Positions 51,941 to 60,493 are shown, numbered from the stretch's first letter. The stretch: 64,000 nt of DNA from Acidovorax sp. NCPPB 3576 (GCF_028473605.1 NZ_CP097267.1:1604501-1668500), one strand, 5' to 3'. A program made the numbers and translations. Notes: a model not told the origin generated them from the sequence alone.

Positions 51941-53185
51941 TCAGGCTTTGATCTTGAAGCTGTCGGCGTACTTGGCCGGGTCCTTGCCGTCCCAGACGAT
52001 GCCGTCCATGAACTTGCTCGACCGCATGTCGCTCTTGGGCACGGGCGCCTTGGCGGCGGTCGCGGCCTGCTTGTACAGGTCGATGCGGTTGATGGACTGG
52101 GCCACGGCCAGGTAGTTGGGATGTTCCTTGAGCAGGCCCCAGCGCTTGTGCTGCGTGAGGAACCACATGCCGTCGGACAGGTAGGGAAAGTTCACCGCGC
52201 CGTCGTTGTAGAACTTCATGTAGTTGGGATCGTCCCAGGTCTTGCCCAGGCCGTTCTGGTAGCGGCCCAGGATGCGCTGGTTGATGGCGTCCACGCTGGT
52301 GTTCACGTAGGCCTTGCCGGCGATGGTCTCGGCCATCTTGTTCTTGTTGGCCAGGCCCTCGTCGATCCAGCGGCCGGCCTCCAGGATGGCGGCCGTCACG
52401 GCGCGCGCGGTGTTGGGGTACTTCTGCACGAACTCCGAGGTGGTGCCCAGCACCTTCTCGGGGTGGTCCTTCCAGATGTCCTGCGTGGTGGCGGCGGTGA
52501 TGCCGATGCCGTCCATGATGGCGCGGTGGTTCCAGGGCTCGCCCACGCAGAAGCCGTCCATGTTGCCCACGCGCATGTTGGCCACCATCTGCGGCGGCGG
52601 CACGGTGATCACCTTGGCGCCCTTGAGCGGGTCGATGCCGTTGGCAGCCAGCCAGTAGTAAAGCCACATGGCGTGCGTGCCGGTGGGGAAGGTCTGCGCG
52701 AAGGTGTATTCGCGCTTTTCCTTGGCCATGAGCTGGGCCAGGCCCGCGCCGTCCACCGCGCCGGCATCGGCGAGCTTCTTGCTCAGCGTGATGGCCTGGC
52801 CGTTGTTGTTCAGGGTCATGAGCACGGCCATGTCCTTCTTGGGGCCGCCGACACCTAAGTGCACGCCGTACACCAGGCCGTACAGCACGTGGGCGAAGTC
52901 CAGCTCGCCGTTGGCCAGCTTGTCGCGCACGCCCGCCCAGCTGGCTTCCTTGGAGGGCACGATCTTCACGCCGTACTTCTGGTCGATGCCCAGCACCGAG
53001 GCCATCACCACGCTGGCGCAGTCGGTCAGCGGGATGAAGCCGATCTTCACTTCCTTCTTCTCCGGCGCATCGGAGCCGGCCGCATACACTACCGAACGCA
53101 GCGCGGGGCTCACGCCCACGGCCCCCACGGCGGCCGCCTGCAGCACGGTGCGGCGGTGGAGACTGGTTTTGGACAGATCGGTCAT
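51941..53185 (-). CDS. nrtA: Nitrate ABC transporter substrate-binding protein (Tat-exported)
   Basis: This gene encodes 414 residues starting MTDLSKTSLHRRTVLQAAAVGAVGV. The RRTVLQ motif followed by a hydrophobic stretch and an AxA-type site (VVYAAGS) is a twin-arginine signal, so it works in the periplasm. The mature part matches NrtA/NasF: VKIGFIPLTDCASVVMASVLGIDQKYGVKI, SWAGVRDKLANGELDFAHVLYG, MTLNNNGQAITLS, FPTGTHAMWLYYWL and FCVGEPWNHRAI. ATG 53185 is preferred over 53194 because AAGGG sits 9 nt upstream. It is the first gene of nrtABD. Because it is exported, it is unlikely to serve as the cytoplasmic nitrate sensor NasS. Confidence 0.95.
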   Translation of the reverse strand: MTDLSKTSLHRRTVLQAAAVGAVGVSPALRSVVYAAGSDAPEKKEVKIGFIPLTDCASVVMASVLGIDQKYGVKIVPSKEASWAGVRDKLANGELDFAHVLYGLVYGVHLGVGGPKKDMAVLMTLNNNGQAITLSKKLADAGAVDGAGLAQLMAKEKREYTFAQTFPTGTHAMWLYYWLAANGIDPLKGAKVITVPPPQMVANMRVGNMDGFCVGEPWNHRAIMDGIGITAATTQDIWKDHPEKVLGTTSEFVQKYPNTARAVTAAILEAGRWIDEGLANKNKMAETIAGKAYVNTSVDAINQRILGRYQNGLGKTWDDPNYMKFYNDGAVNFPYLSDGMWFLTQHKRWGLLKEHPNYLAVAQSINRIDLYKQAATAAKAPVPKSDMRSSKFMDGIVWDGKDPAKYADSFKIKA

Positions 53186-53218
53186 GGATGGCATCCCTTG
53201 GCTTTTGCAACGTGAAAA

Positions 53219-53290
53219 ACAAAAAAAGGCGTCCTCACACGACCGCAGGCTGCCTTGAGAGGCAGCGCCGCGAGCGGTGGGGACGCCTTT
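53219..53290 (-). terminator. Leader terminator of the nrtA operon (attenuator)
   Basis: On the minus strand AAGGCGTCC (53281-53289) pairs with GGACGCCTT (53226-53234) and is followed by seven T residues, 34 nt before the nrtA ATG. Both arms are identical in sequence to those of the nirB leader terminator. Confidence 0.85.
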
Positions 53291-53308
53291 GTCCGGATTT
53301 TGCCAGGA

Positions 53309-53352
53309 CCACCCGCCATTGGATGGAGCCCGGCAATCGACCAACGTTGGTC
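53309..53352 (-). promoter_or_regulatory. ANTAR-protein target RNA: two hexaloop stem-loops (nrtA leader)
   Basis: Stem-loop 1 (53339-53352) is GACC-AACGTT-GGTC. Stem-loop 2 (53309-53326) is CCATCC-AATGGC-GGGTGG. Both loops are six bases with A1 and G4, as required for ANTAR recognition. Loop 2 (AATGGC) is identical to loop 2 of the nirB leader. Confidence 0.88.
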
Positions 53353-53366
53353 TTGCCCAGGGTCGT

Positions 53367-53382
53367 TGCAAGCCTTGTGCCA
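53367..53382 (-). promoter_or_regulatory. Sigma-54 promoter of nrtA
   Basis: TGGCACAAGGCTTGCA matches TGGCAC-N5-TTGCA exactly. The start point near 53356 would place the first ANTAR stem at the 5' end of the RNA. A possible NtrC dyad, GCACT-GCCCT-TGTGC, lies at 53560-53574. Confidence 0.88.
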
Positions 53383-53404
53383 GTGCGGCCAGCAGGATGC
53401 ATTT

Positions 53405-53421
53405 GCTATTTTTTTTATAGC
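53405..53421. repeat. GCTAT-N7-ATAGC palindrome upstream of nrtA promoter
   Basis: GCTAT-TTTTTTT-ATAGC, 23 bp upstream of the sigma-54 promoter of nrtA. Confidence 0.55.
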
Positions 53422-53626
53422 TATATGCCCTAGTGCTAATTGCGGTAGAGGCCTTTTTGGTTCTGACCGCTTCGGGGCGAGCGCCACGCCGGTGTGGGCC
53501 ATGGCGGGCCTTGGCGCGTGCAGGGCGGGGCGCCCCAGGGCGCGCGATGGTGCACTGCCGCACTGCCCTTGTGCAGCGCCGCCCGCCCGGCCGGTCCAAC
53601 GATCAGTCGATCAACAGATCGATCGA

Positions 53627-54253
53627 TCAGCCCAGCAGGTCCGCCACATCCAGCATGCGCTGGGCCACCTCGACCAGCTTCATGCCCTTGTCCATCGCGC
53701 TCTTGCGCAGCTTGTCGTAGGCGGCCTGTTCGGTCAGGCCCTGGCGCTGCATCAGCAGGCCCTTGGCGCGGTCGATGGTCTTGCGGTCCTTCAGCTCGCT
53801 GCGGGCGTCGGCCAGTTCGGCGCGCAGGGCCTGCTCGTGCTGGAAGCGCGCCATCGCCACGTCCAGGATGGGGCGGATGCGCTGGGGCGACAGCCCGGCC
53901 ACGATGTAGGCCGACACGCCCGCGGCCACTGCCTGGCGCACGTGGGCGGGGTCGTCGTCGTTGGTGAACATCACGATGGCGCGCGGCGCATCGCGCGTGG
54001 CCATCACCACGTGTTCGAGCGCGTCGCGAGCGTCGCTCTCGGCGTCCACGATCACCAGGTCGGGCTGCAGCTGCGCGAGCCGCTCGCTCAGGAACACGTC
54101 GGCCGGCAGCGTGGCCACCAGATTGAAATTGTTTTCCAGCAGGCCGATGCGCAGCGCCCGCGAGCGTTCGGCCTGCAGCTGGGCGTGCTCGTCGTCCTCG
54201 GCGCCCACCGCCAGATCGGGGGCCACCACCACGATGCGCAAGGAGTCGGTCAT
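53627..54253 (-). CDS. nasT: ANTAR-domain response regulator, nitrate antiterminator
   Basis: This gene encodes 208 residues. The N-terminal receiver-like domain has the acidic site replaced or shifted (LRIVVVAPDLAV...QPDLVIVDAESDARDALEHVV, MFTNDDDPAHVRQAVAAGVSAYIVAGL). The C-terminal ANTAR domain is clear (ALRAELADARSELKDRKTIDRAKGLLMQRQGLTEQAAYDKLRKSAMDKGMKLVEVAQRML). ANTAR proteins bind paired hexaloop RNAs and prevent termination. Both leaders with that structure (nirB, nrtA) are in this window. NasT is usually held inactive by the nitrate sensor NasS encoded next to it, but no nasS is adjacent here. It lies upstream of nrtA in the same direction with its own promoter gap. Confidence 0.93.
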   Translation of the reverse strand: MTDSLRIVVVAPDLAVGAEDDEHAQLQAERSRALRIGLLENNFNLVATLPADVFLSERLAQLQPDLVIVDAESDARDALEHVVMATRDAPRAIVMFTNDDDPAHVRQAVAAGVSAYIVAGLSPQRIRPILDVAMARFQHEQALRAELADARSELKDRKTIDRAKGLLMQRQGLTEQAAYDKLRKSAMDKGMKLVEVAQRMLDVADLLG

Positions 54254-54496
54254 GCCCCAAGCTTAAGCAATAAATACGCCCATCCTGGTGCGCCGCAGCG
54301 GTGCAGAACGGCGGATTCAGCGCTTTGGCCCGAAAGGCGCACTGTGCGGGTGCATTAGCGTGGCTTTCTGCCTGGGATGGAAATTGCTAATGGATGTAAC
54401 TTGCTATGGAGCAGGGGTTACCCGATAGCGTAAGACTCTTCGGTCTTATATACATCCGGATACATGTAAACCACTGAATGGATTGGAGCTGGGTCT
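54254..54496. other. Divergent region between nasT and the binding-protein gene
   Basis: About 240 bp with no gene. A TAAGAC-TCTTCG-GTCTTA hairpin (54431-54448) lies 49 bp before the rightward start codon. Confidence 0.4.
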
Positions 54497-55648
54497 ATGA
54501 GCACACAAGGAAGCAGGCGTGCCGCGCTGCTGGCGATCGCGGCGCTGGCCGCCACGTTGGGGGCGGGTTGCAGCAAGGTGCCCGACACGATCAAGATCGG
54601 CGTGGCGCAGCCGCTGTCGGGGCCGCTCGGCGCGCTGGGGCAGGACATGCTCAACGGCGTGATCCTGGCGGTGCAGGAGATCAACAAATCCGGCTTCGTG
54701 GTCGATGGCAAGACCGTGACCCTGGAAGTGGTCGCGCAGGACGACCGGGCCGACGCCGAATCCGGCAAGAAGGCCGCGCAGCAGCTGGTGGAGTCCGGCG
54801 TGGTGGCGGTCATCGGCAACCTGAACTCGGGCGTCAGCATCGCGGCGGCGCCCATCTACGGCGAAAAGGGCATCGCGCAGCTGGCCATCTCCACCAATCC
54901 GCGCTTCACCGAACTGGGCCTGCCCACCACCTTGCGCCTGGTGGCCAACGACAACCTGCAGGCCCGCGCGATGGGCTCGTTCGCCGCCACGCAACTGGCC
55001 ACGGCCAGCTACGCGGTGCTGGACGACGGCACGCCCTACGGCAAGGGCCTGGCCGATGGCGCCGCCAAGCAGTTGGCGACCGACAAGAAGGAAGTCACCG
55101 TGCGCCAGTCGTTCGACGACAAGACCACGGCCTTCGACGAGGTGGCCCGCCGCATCCAGGCCGCCAAGGTCGGCGTGATCGTCACCACGCTCAACGACTT
55201 CCAGGTGCTGGAGTTGCTGCAGGCGCTGCAGAAGATCAACTACACCCAGCTGTCCGTGCTGGGCGGCGACACCATCAAGACCACCGACATGGTCAAGGGA
55301 ATGGGCATGGTGACGGCCATCTATGCCACCTCGCCCGTGCTGGAGGCGCGCGAGTTCGTCTCCGGCCGCCAGTTCCTGGACCGCTACAACACCGCCTTCA
55401 AGAAGCCGCCCGCCTATGGCGGCCACTACAGCTACGACGCCACCTACGTGCTGTCGGCCGCCATCAAGCAGGCCAAGTCCGCCGATCCGAAGGAGATCAC
55501 CAAGGCCCTGCGCGCCATCAACGGCTACGCGCCCGTCACCGGCACCATGACGTGGGACGACAAGGGCGAGCAGCGCTACGGCGCCGTGGGCGTCTATAAC
55601 CTGCGCGCGGGCAACTGGGAACTGCGCATGCGCTCCGACCGCTGGTGA
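54497..55648 (+). CDS. Branched-chain amino-acid-type ABC transporter substrate-binding lipoprotein
   Basis: This gene encodes 383 residues with GGAG upstream of the ATG. The signal ends in a lipobox (ATLGAGCSKVP). The LivK-type periplasmic-binding fold is clear: TIKIGVAQPLSGPLGALGQDMLNGVILAVQEIN, ESGVVAVIGNLNSGVSIAAAPIYGEKGIAQLAIST, YAVLDDGTPYGKGLADGA and a C-terminal TYVLSAAIKQAKSADPKEITKALRAI. It captures an amino acid or similar ligand, which cannot be told from sequence alone. No permease or ATPase genes are adjacent, so it is an orphan receptor or uses a transporter elsewhere. Confidence 0.92.
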   Translation: MSTQGSRRAALLAIAALAATLGAGCSKVPDTIKIGVAQPLSGPLGALGQDMLNGVILAVQEINKSGFVVDGKTVTLEVVAQDDRADAESGKKAAQQLVESGVVAVIGNLNSGVSIAAAPIYGEKGIAQLAISTNPRFTELGLPTTLRLVANDNLQARAMGSFAATQLATASYAVLDDGTPYGKGLADGAAKQLATDKKEVTVRQSFDDKTTAFDEVARRIQAAKVGVIVTTLNDFQVLELLQALQKINYTQLSVLGGDTIKTTDMVKGMGMVTAIYATSPVLEAREFVSGRQFLDRYNTAFKKPPAYGGHYSYDATYVLSAAIKQAKSADPKEITKALRAINGYAPVTGTMTWDDKGEQRYGAVGVYNLRAGNWELRMRSDRW

Positions 55649-55741
55649 CCGGGCGGCTGCGGTCCGGCGCCGCGAAGCGCCCCGGGCCGCGCCATTGCAC
55701 GGGGTGGGGAAGGGCGGCCCCCAGGTCCTACACTTGCGCGC

Positions 55742-56782
55742 ATGAGTCTGTTGATCCTCGGAATCGAATCCTCCTGCGACGAAACCGGCGTGGCGCTGGT
55801 GCAGTCGCCCACCGGCGAGGGCGTGCCCACGCTGGTCGCCCATGCCCTGCACAGCCAGATCGAAATGCACCAGGCCTACGGCGGCGTGGTGCCCGAGCTG
55901 GCCAGCCGCGACCACATCCGCCGCGTGCTGCCCCTGACCGAAACCGTGCTGGCCGAATCCGGCCGGCGCCTGGCCGACGTGGACGTGGTGGCCTACACGC
56001 GCGGCCCGGGGCTGGCCGGCGCGCTGCTGGTGGGGGCCGGCGTGGCCTGCGCCCTGGGCGCCGCGCTCGACAGGCCCGTGCTGGGCGTGCACCACCTCGA
56101 AGGGCACTTGCTGTCGCCCTTCCTCAGCGCCGACCCGCCGGAATTTCCTTTCATCGCGCTGCTGGTCTCGGGCGGCCACACCCAACTGATGCGCGTGGAC
56201 GGCGTGGGCCGCTACGAAATGCTGGGCGAGACCATCGACGACGCCGCGGGCGAGGCTTTCGACAAATCCGCCAAGCTCATGGGCCTGGGCTACCCCGGCG
56301 GCCCCGCGCTGTCGCGCCTGGCCGAGCAGGGGGACCCGGCGGCCTTCAAGCTGCCGCGTCCTCTGCTGCACAGCGGCAACCTCGATTTCTCGTTCGCCGG
56401 CCTCAAGACTGCCGTGCTCACGCAGGCCAGGAAGCTGGGCGACGACCTCCAAGCGCGCAAGGCCGACCTGGCCGCCAGCACGCAGGCCGCCATCGTCGAT
56501 GTGCTGGTGCGCAAGACCGCCACGGCGCTGCAGCAGACCGGGCTGCGCCGCGTGGTGGTGGCCGGCGGCGTGGGGGCCAACCGGCACCTGCGCGAGCAGC
56601 TCAATGCCGCCTGTGCCCGCGCCCAGGTGCGCGTGCACTACCCCGAGCTGCACCTGTGCACCGACAACGGCGCCATGATCGCCATGGCCGCCGCCATGCG
56701 CCTGCAGGCCGGCCGCCAGCAGGCCAACCGCGACTACGCCTTCGACGTCAAGCCGCGCTGGCCGCTCGATACGCTGCAATAA
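55742..56782 (+). CDS. tsaD: tRNA N6-threonylcarbamoyladenosine synthesis protein TsaD
   Basis: This gene encodes 346 residues. It transfers threonylcarbamoyl from the TsaC product to A37 of ANN-decoding tRNAs, working with TsaB and TsaE. Motifs are [34 protein letters not shown], the metal-binding HxxxH in [37 protein letters not shown] and [16 protein letters not shown]. It is complete and essential in most bacteria, so a core gene. It follows the binding-protein gene by 93 bp. Confidence 0.97.
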   Translation: MSLLILGIESSCDETGVALVQSPTGEGVPTLVAHALHSQIEMHQAYGGVVPELASRDHIRRVLPLTETVLAESGRRLADVDVVAYTRGPGLAGALLVGAGVACALGAALDRPVLGVHHLEGHLLSPFLSADPPEFPFIALLVSGGHTQLMRVDGVGRYEMLGETIDDAAGEAFDKSAKLMGLGYPGGPALSRLAEQGDPAAFKLPRPLLHSGNLDFSFAGLKTAVLTQARKLGDDLQARKADLAASTQAAIVDVLVRKTATALQQTGLRRVVVAGGVGANRHLREQLNAACARAQVRVHYPELHLCTDNGAMIAMAAAMRLQAGRQQANRDYAFDVKPRWPLDTLQ

Positions 56783-56952
56783 GGAGTGGCGGCCAAACCG
56801 CTGAGCAACCGCTGGCAGGCGACCGCGCCGGCGAGCTGACGCATTGCCAGCCGGGTGCACCGTTGCCGCTCTAAGCGGATGCACCGCTGGCCGCAGCCCG
56901 CGAACCAGGCATGGGGACCCTCGGCCACCGGACGAGCGAACTCCGGCTACGG

Positions 56953-57378
56953 CTACGGCTTTACCGTCACCAACACGGCGATGGCCGCCGAAAGCGCGGC
57001 GACTGCCGTGGGGCCGTGTCGAAGCAGCGACGGCGGGGGCGCGGTCCCGCTTTGCAGGCGCCGGCGAAGCGTTGCCGACAGCACCCCGTGAATCGCTGAA
57101 AGGGCAATGACCAGCGCCATCTTGCCGAAGAGCCAGGCTTGTCCGATCCAGCCACCCCCTACCGCGAGGCCAAGGCCAAGCACCCACACCAGCGCCATGG
57201 ACGGCGTGGTGACGCGCCGGTCCCACTGAAGCACCGCCGTACCCAAGCGCTTTTCATGCGGCAGGAGCACGCCGCCGGCCGGCGGCCATCGCGATGCCAC
57301 CACAGAAAGCAGCAGCAGGCCTCCCACGAAGATGAGGGCCGCGCCGACGTGCAGGCCCTTGATCCACAGGTACATCAT
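56953..57378 (-). CDS. CopD-like integral membrane protein
   Basis: This gene encodes 141 residues starting MMYLWIKGLHVGAALIFVGGLLLLSVVAS. It has four hydrophobic helices with a conserved-looking His in the first (GLHVGA) and LGTAVLQWDRRVTTPSMALVWVLGLGLAV. The pattern resembles CopD or the DUF2269/HemJ-like helical proteins that bind haem or copper, but the metal ligands are not proven here. The start overlaps the stop of the DUF3817 gene, so the two are translationally coupled and transcribed away from the GlxA regulator. Confidence 0.75.
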   Translation of the reverse strand: MMYLWIKGLHVGAALIFVGGLLLLSVVASRWPPAGGVLLPHEKRLGTAVLQWDRRVTTPSMALVWVLGLGLAVGGGWIGQAWLFGKMALVIALSAIHGVLSATLRRRLQSGTAPPPSLLRHGPTAVAALSAAIAVLVTVKP

Positions 57379-57701
57379 CGAAGAACCCACCTGCTGTACA
57401 GCCCTCCAAAGGGCAGGCAGGCCGCGAGCATCAGCTTCCCCGCTGCTTGCTTTGAAATGCCTCCGCTTGCCGCTGTTCGCACCACGGTCCATCCCAACGC
57501 GAGGAACGCAAACCCGTGTATCGGCCCCATCACGGACACGGCCATTGGAAAGCCTCCCAGATGCTTCATCGGCACCGCGACAAAAAGCAGCGCCAACAGC
57601 GTTGTCGCTTCCAGGACGCACCAGGTGCGAAGGGCTGCGAAACCGTGAACGGGCCCATCCGGGCGGGAGGAAGAGCCAGGGGCTGGATCGTGATGAGTCA
57701 T
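57375..57701 (-). CDS. DUF3817-like membrane protein
   Basis: This gene encodes 108 residues. The organisation resembles DUF3817: LRTWCVLEATTLLALLFVAVPMKHLGGFPMAVSVMGPIHGFAFLALGWTV, then GKLMLAACLPFGGLYSRWVLR. Two to three membrane helices carry the family pattern 'K...G.P..V...GP.HG..F'. It is the first gene of a two-gene leftward unit, divergent from the GlxA-type regulator with a 9-bp inverted repeat in the gap. Function unknown. Confidence 0.78.
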   Translation of the reverse strand: MTHHDPAPGSSSRPDGPVHGFAALRTWCVLEATTLLALLFVAVPMKHLGGFPMAVSVMGPIHGFAFLALGWTVVRTAASGGISKQAAGKLMLAACLPFGGLYSRWVLR

Positions 57702-57705
57702 TCCC

Positions 57706-57747
57706 CATTCTTGCGGGAACCCCTACACTGGGACAGTGGCAAGAATG
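57706..57747. promoter_or_regulatory. Inverted repeat in the divergent GlxA promoter region
   Basis: CATTCTTGC (57706-57714) and GCAAGAATG (57739-57747) form a perfect 9-bp inverted repeat with a 24-bp spacer, between the DUF3817 gene and the regulator gene. Plausible operator. Confidence 0.55.
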
Positions 57748-57814
57748 CCAGTATTCGATGGTTTTGAGACAGGGCCTCCGGATTGCGCCGCGCGGCCCTT
57801 GTGCCCCCTCCCGT

Positions 57815-58798
57815 ATGACCTCAACGAGACCTCCGCCCCAAAGACCCCATCGCATTGCATGTCTCGCGCTCCCGGGCGTCTTGTCGTTCGATCTGGCGAC
57901 CGCCTGCGAATCCTTTCGATTTGCGACGAATGCTTCTGGCATGCCCTGCTACCAGATCGCGGTATGCGCGGAGCAGCAGGAACTCGATGCAGGCCCCTTC
58001 GCCATACGCATCAGGCACGGCCTGGAACCGCTCGAGACGGCTGACACGATCGTCGTGCCGGGCGTCCTGCTGCCTTCGCCGCCCCTGTCTCTGGCCGCCT
58101 CGCAGGCTCTGCGCCGGGCGGCCGAGAGAGGCGCGCGCATCGCTTCCATCTGCTCCGGTGCCTTCGTTCTCGCCGAAGCGGGTTTGCTGGATGGGCTGCG
58201 GGCGACCACCCATTGGTTGGCCGCGCCGGCATTGGCCCACCGGTATCCCGCCATCGATGTCGATCCGTCGGTGCTGTTCGTCGACAACGGGCAGATACTG
58301 ACCTCTGCAGGGGCCGCTGCGGGCCTGGACCTCTGTCTGCACATGATCCGTGCAGACTTCGGCGCAGCCGTCGCTGCGCACGTGGCTCGGTTGTCCGTGG
58401 TGCCGTTGCAGCGCGAAGGGGGGCAAGCGCAGTTCATTCCAGCCCCGGCGCAGGCCACCGACAAAAGCCTGCAGCCCCTGGTCAGCTGGGCCCTGGCAAA
58501 CCTTCATCGGCCAATGACCCTCACGTCCCTGGCCCAGCAGGCGTGCAGCAGCACCCGGACGCTGCACAGGCGGTTCAGGGAGCAGTTCGGAGAGTCGCCC
58601 GCGCAGTGGCTGTCCCGGATGCGCGTGCAGAGGGCGCAAGAACTGCTGGAACGCAGCAGTCTCTCGGTGGAGCAAATTGTCAGCCAGGTGGGCCTGGGTT
58701 CTGCCGCGAACTTCAGGCTGCAGTTCCAGCGGATCGTCGGCGTGAGTCCAAGCCACTACCGCAAGAGTTTCGGCCGGCGCATCGATACGGGCGATTAG
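57815..58798 (+). CDS. GlxA-family transcriptional regulator (DJ-1/PfpI-like + AraC HTH)
   Basis: This gene encodes 327 residues from ATG 57815; an upstream in-frame extension is rejected because it covers the divergent gene and promoter. The N-terminal DJ-1/PfpI-type domain (HRIACLALPGVLSFDLATACESF...) carries the nucleophile-elbow Cys (ARIASICSGAFVLAEAGLLDG). The C-terminal AraC helix-turn-helix pair is typical (MTLTSLAQQACSSTRTLHRRFREQFGESPAQWLSRMRVQRAQELLERSSLSVEQIVSQVGLGSAANFRLQFQRIVGVSPSHYRKSF). It probably controls the divergent membrane-protein pair. Confidence 0.93.
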   Translation: MTSTRPPPQRPHRIACLALPGVLSFDLATACESFRFATNASGMPCYQIAVCAEQQELDAGPFAIRIRHGLEPLETADTIVVPGVLLPSPPLSLAASQALRRAAERGARIASICSGAFVLAEAGLLDGLRATTHWLAAPALAHRYPAIDVDPSVLFVDNGQILTSAGAAAGLDLCLHMIRADFGAAVAAHVARLSVVPLQREGGQAQFIPAPAQATDKSLQPLVSWALANLHRPMTLTSLAQQACSSTRTLHRRFREQFGESPAQWLSRMRVQRAQELLERSSLSVEQIVSQVGLGSAANFRLQFQRIVGVSPSHYRKSFGRRIDTGD

Positions 58799-58860
58799 CC
58801 CATTCGCAGCCCGTTCAGCCGTCAAGCAGCGGTCTTTCCGTGGAGACGCCGGGGCACAGA

Positions 58861-58892
58861 AAAGCGCCCTGGCGTTTCGGCCAGGGCGCTTT
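58861..58892. terminator. Bidirectional terminator between GlxA regulator and hsp20
   Basis: AAAGCGCCCTGG and CCAGGGCGCTTT form a 12-bp stem around an 8-nt loop, between two convergent genes. Confidence 0.85.
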
Positions 58893-58920
58893 GCGTTCTG
58901 CTTGCCTCGGCGGGACGGCC

Positions 58921-59298
58921 TCAGGCGATGGTCAATTGCGTGGAGCGGCTCACCGGCACCACCTTGCCCAGCACCAGCGTCAGCACGCCGTTCTCCAGCT
59001 TGGCGGAGCTGGTGGACACGTCGATGTCCGCCGGCAGTTCCCAGGCGCGCTGCACCTGGCGCGGCGCACCCTCCACGCTGGCCAGGCGCACCTGGTTGCC
59101 TTCGATGGTCAGCTGCAATTGGTCGCGCGACAGGCCGGGCAAATCCATCTGCAGGGTGACGGTCTTTTCGTCCTGCTGCACGGTGTAGCCGGCAGCGGCC
59201 GGGGTGGCCAACGTGTGGTTCAGAAAGCGCTGCAGTGCCACGTCCGCGGAGCGGGGAGCGTTGAAAGCGGCGCGGCGGATCACAGGGGCGAAAATCAT
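58921..59298 (-). CDS. Small heat-shock protein (Hsp20 family)
   Basis: This gene encodes 125 residues with AGGAG upstream of ATG 59298. The alpha-crystallin domain covers most of the protein: TVQQDEKTVTLQMDLPGLSRDQLQLTIEGNQVRLASVEGAPRQVQRAWELPADIDVSTSSAKLENGVLTLVLGKV. It is an ATP-independent holdase. It is short and lacks an obvious C-terminal I-x-I motif after the domain (ends STQLTIA), so oligomer assembly may differ. A near-palindrome GAAACACAGTGTTTTC (59312-59327) lies just before the ribosome site and may be regulatory. Confidence 0.9.
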   Translation of the reverse strand: MIFAPVIRRAAFNAPRSADVALQRFLNHTLATPAAAGYTVQQDEKTVTLQMDLPGLSRDQLQLTIEGNQVRLASVEGAPRQVQRAWELPADIDVSTSSAKLENGVLTLVLGKVVPVSRSTQLTIA

Positions 59299-59611
59299 GG
59301 AAAAAACTCCTGAAACACAGTGTTTTCGCGGCTCCCGGGTTGTTCGCCGCATGGTCCACAAATGTGTGTGGCGCGCTGCATTTCAAGGGCTTTTGATCAC
59401 GCGAATCGGCGCTGGACACGCATTGGATCGGCCTGGGGATGCATGCCGTTTTTACAAGGTGCCGCCGCGCACGGTGTCGCGCTGCCGGAACCCGCGCGGC
59501 GCTGCCGCATCCCATGCGCAACCTCTGCCGCGCCGGTTGCGCGGGGTTACACCCCTTTGTCCGGAGGCGTCTTTCGCAGCCTTCACAATGTACGCTGATC
59601 AGGGAACCGCC

Positions 59612-60493
59612 ATGCCAACTTTTCGTCCTCCATCACCCCCCAGCCTTCAGTCCCCGCGCCGTCCCCGCCATCTCGCCGTGCTCGCGCTGTCCGCCGCGCT
59701 CGTCGCCATCCTGGCCGGCTGCGCCAACAGCTCGGTCCCCGGCCTGGACCGCGCCCCGCGCTTCGATCCGGACGACTTCGACAGCGCCAGCATGCACACC
59801 CGCCACATCAATGCGCCCCAGGCCCGCGTGTGCGAAGGCGCCCGCCGCGCGCTGCTGAGCCAGGGCTACCTCGTGAGCACCGCCAGCGCCGAAGTGGTGG
59901 CCGGCCGCAAATACTTCCAGCCCTCCAGCGACATCCACTACGAAGTCGAAATGCGCGTCGTCTGCGCCACCGAGGGGGGCGACAAGACGCGCACCGCCGC
60001 CTTCGCCAGCGCCCTGCAGGACCGCTACGTCATCAAGAAGATCAACAACTCCGCCTCGCTCGGCGTGGGCGCGCTGGGCTCGGTCTCGCTGCCGTTTTCC
60101 GCCAGCGACGACACGCTCGTCAAGGTGGGCAGCGAAACGGTGACCGACCCGCGCTTTTACGACCGCTTCTTCCAGCTGTTCGACCGCTTCGTGCCCGCCG
60201 CGCGCGAGCAGGTGGGGCAGGCATCGCCCTCCGTGCCGCCCACGCCCGCGAACGAAGCCGCGAAGAAAGAAGCGCGCGAATCCGGCGAGGTGCACGAGAT
60301 CCTGCCCATGCCCGTCACCATTCCGGCCCCGCGCCCGCCGGCCGTCACCGGCTTTCCGCTGCCACCGGCCGCGGCGGCTGGCGTGGAAGCGCCAGCGGCC
60401 GAACCCGCTGCGGCGCCGGCGGCTGCCCCCGCACCCGCACCCATATCCGCACCGGCTTCGCCGGCCGCACCCGCCTCCACGCCCTCGAACTGA
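59612..60493 (+). CDS. DUF2242-family lipoprotein
   Basis: This gene encodes 293 residues from ATG 59612, with AGGGAA upstream. The lipobox is ALVAILAGCANSS. The conserved core runs HINAPQARVCEGARRALLSQGYLVSTASAEVVAGRKYFQPSSDIHYEVEMRVVCATEGG...AFASALQDRYVIKKINNSASLGVGALGSVSLPF, matching DUF2242. The last 80 residues are a low-complexity Pro/Ala tail, often surface exposed. No partner gene is obvious. It is probably anchored in the outer or inner membrane facing the periplasm. Confidence 0.88.
   Translation: MPTFRPPSPPSLQSPRRPRHLAVLALSAALVAILAGCANSSVPGLDRAPRFDPDDFDSASMHTRHINAPQARVCEGARRALLSQGYLVSTASAEVVAGRKYFQPSSDIHYEVEMRVVCATEGGDKTRTAAFASALQDRYVIKKINNSASLGVGALGSVSLPFSASDDTLVKVGSETVTDPRFYDRFFQLFDRFVPAAREQVGQASPSVPPTPANEAAKKEARESGEVHEILPMPVTIPAPRPPAVTGFPLPPAAAAGVEAPAAEPAAAPAAAPAPAPISAPASPAAPASTPSN

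Noticed and set aside
51941..53185. NrtA as the missing NasS sensor
   Set aside because: It has a clear twin-arginine export signal, whereas NasS must be cytoplasmic to hold NasT.
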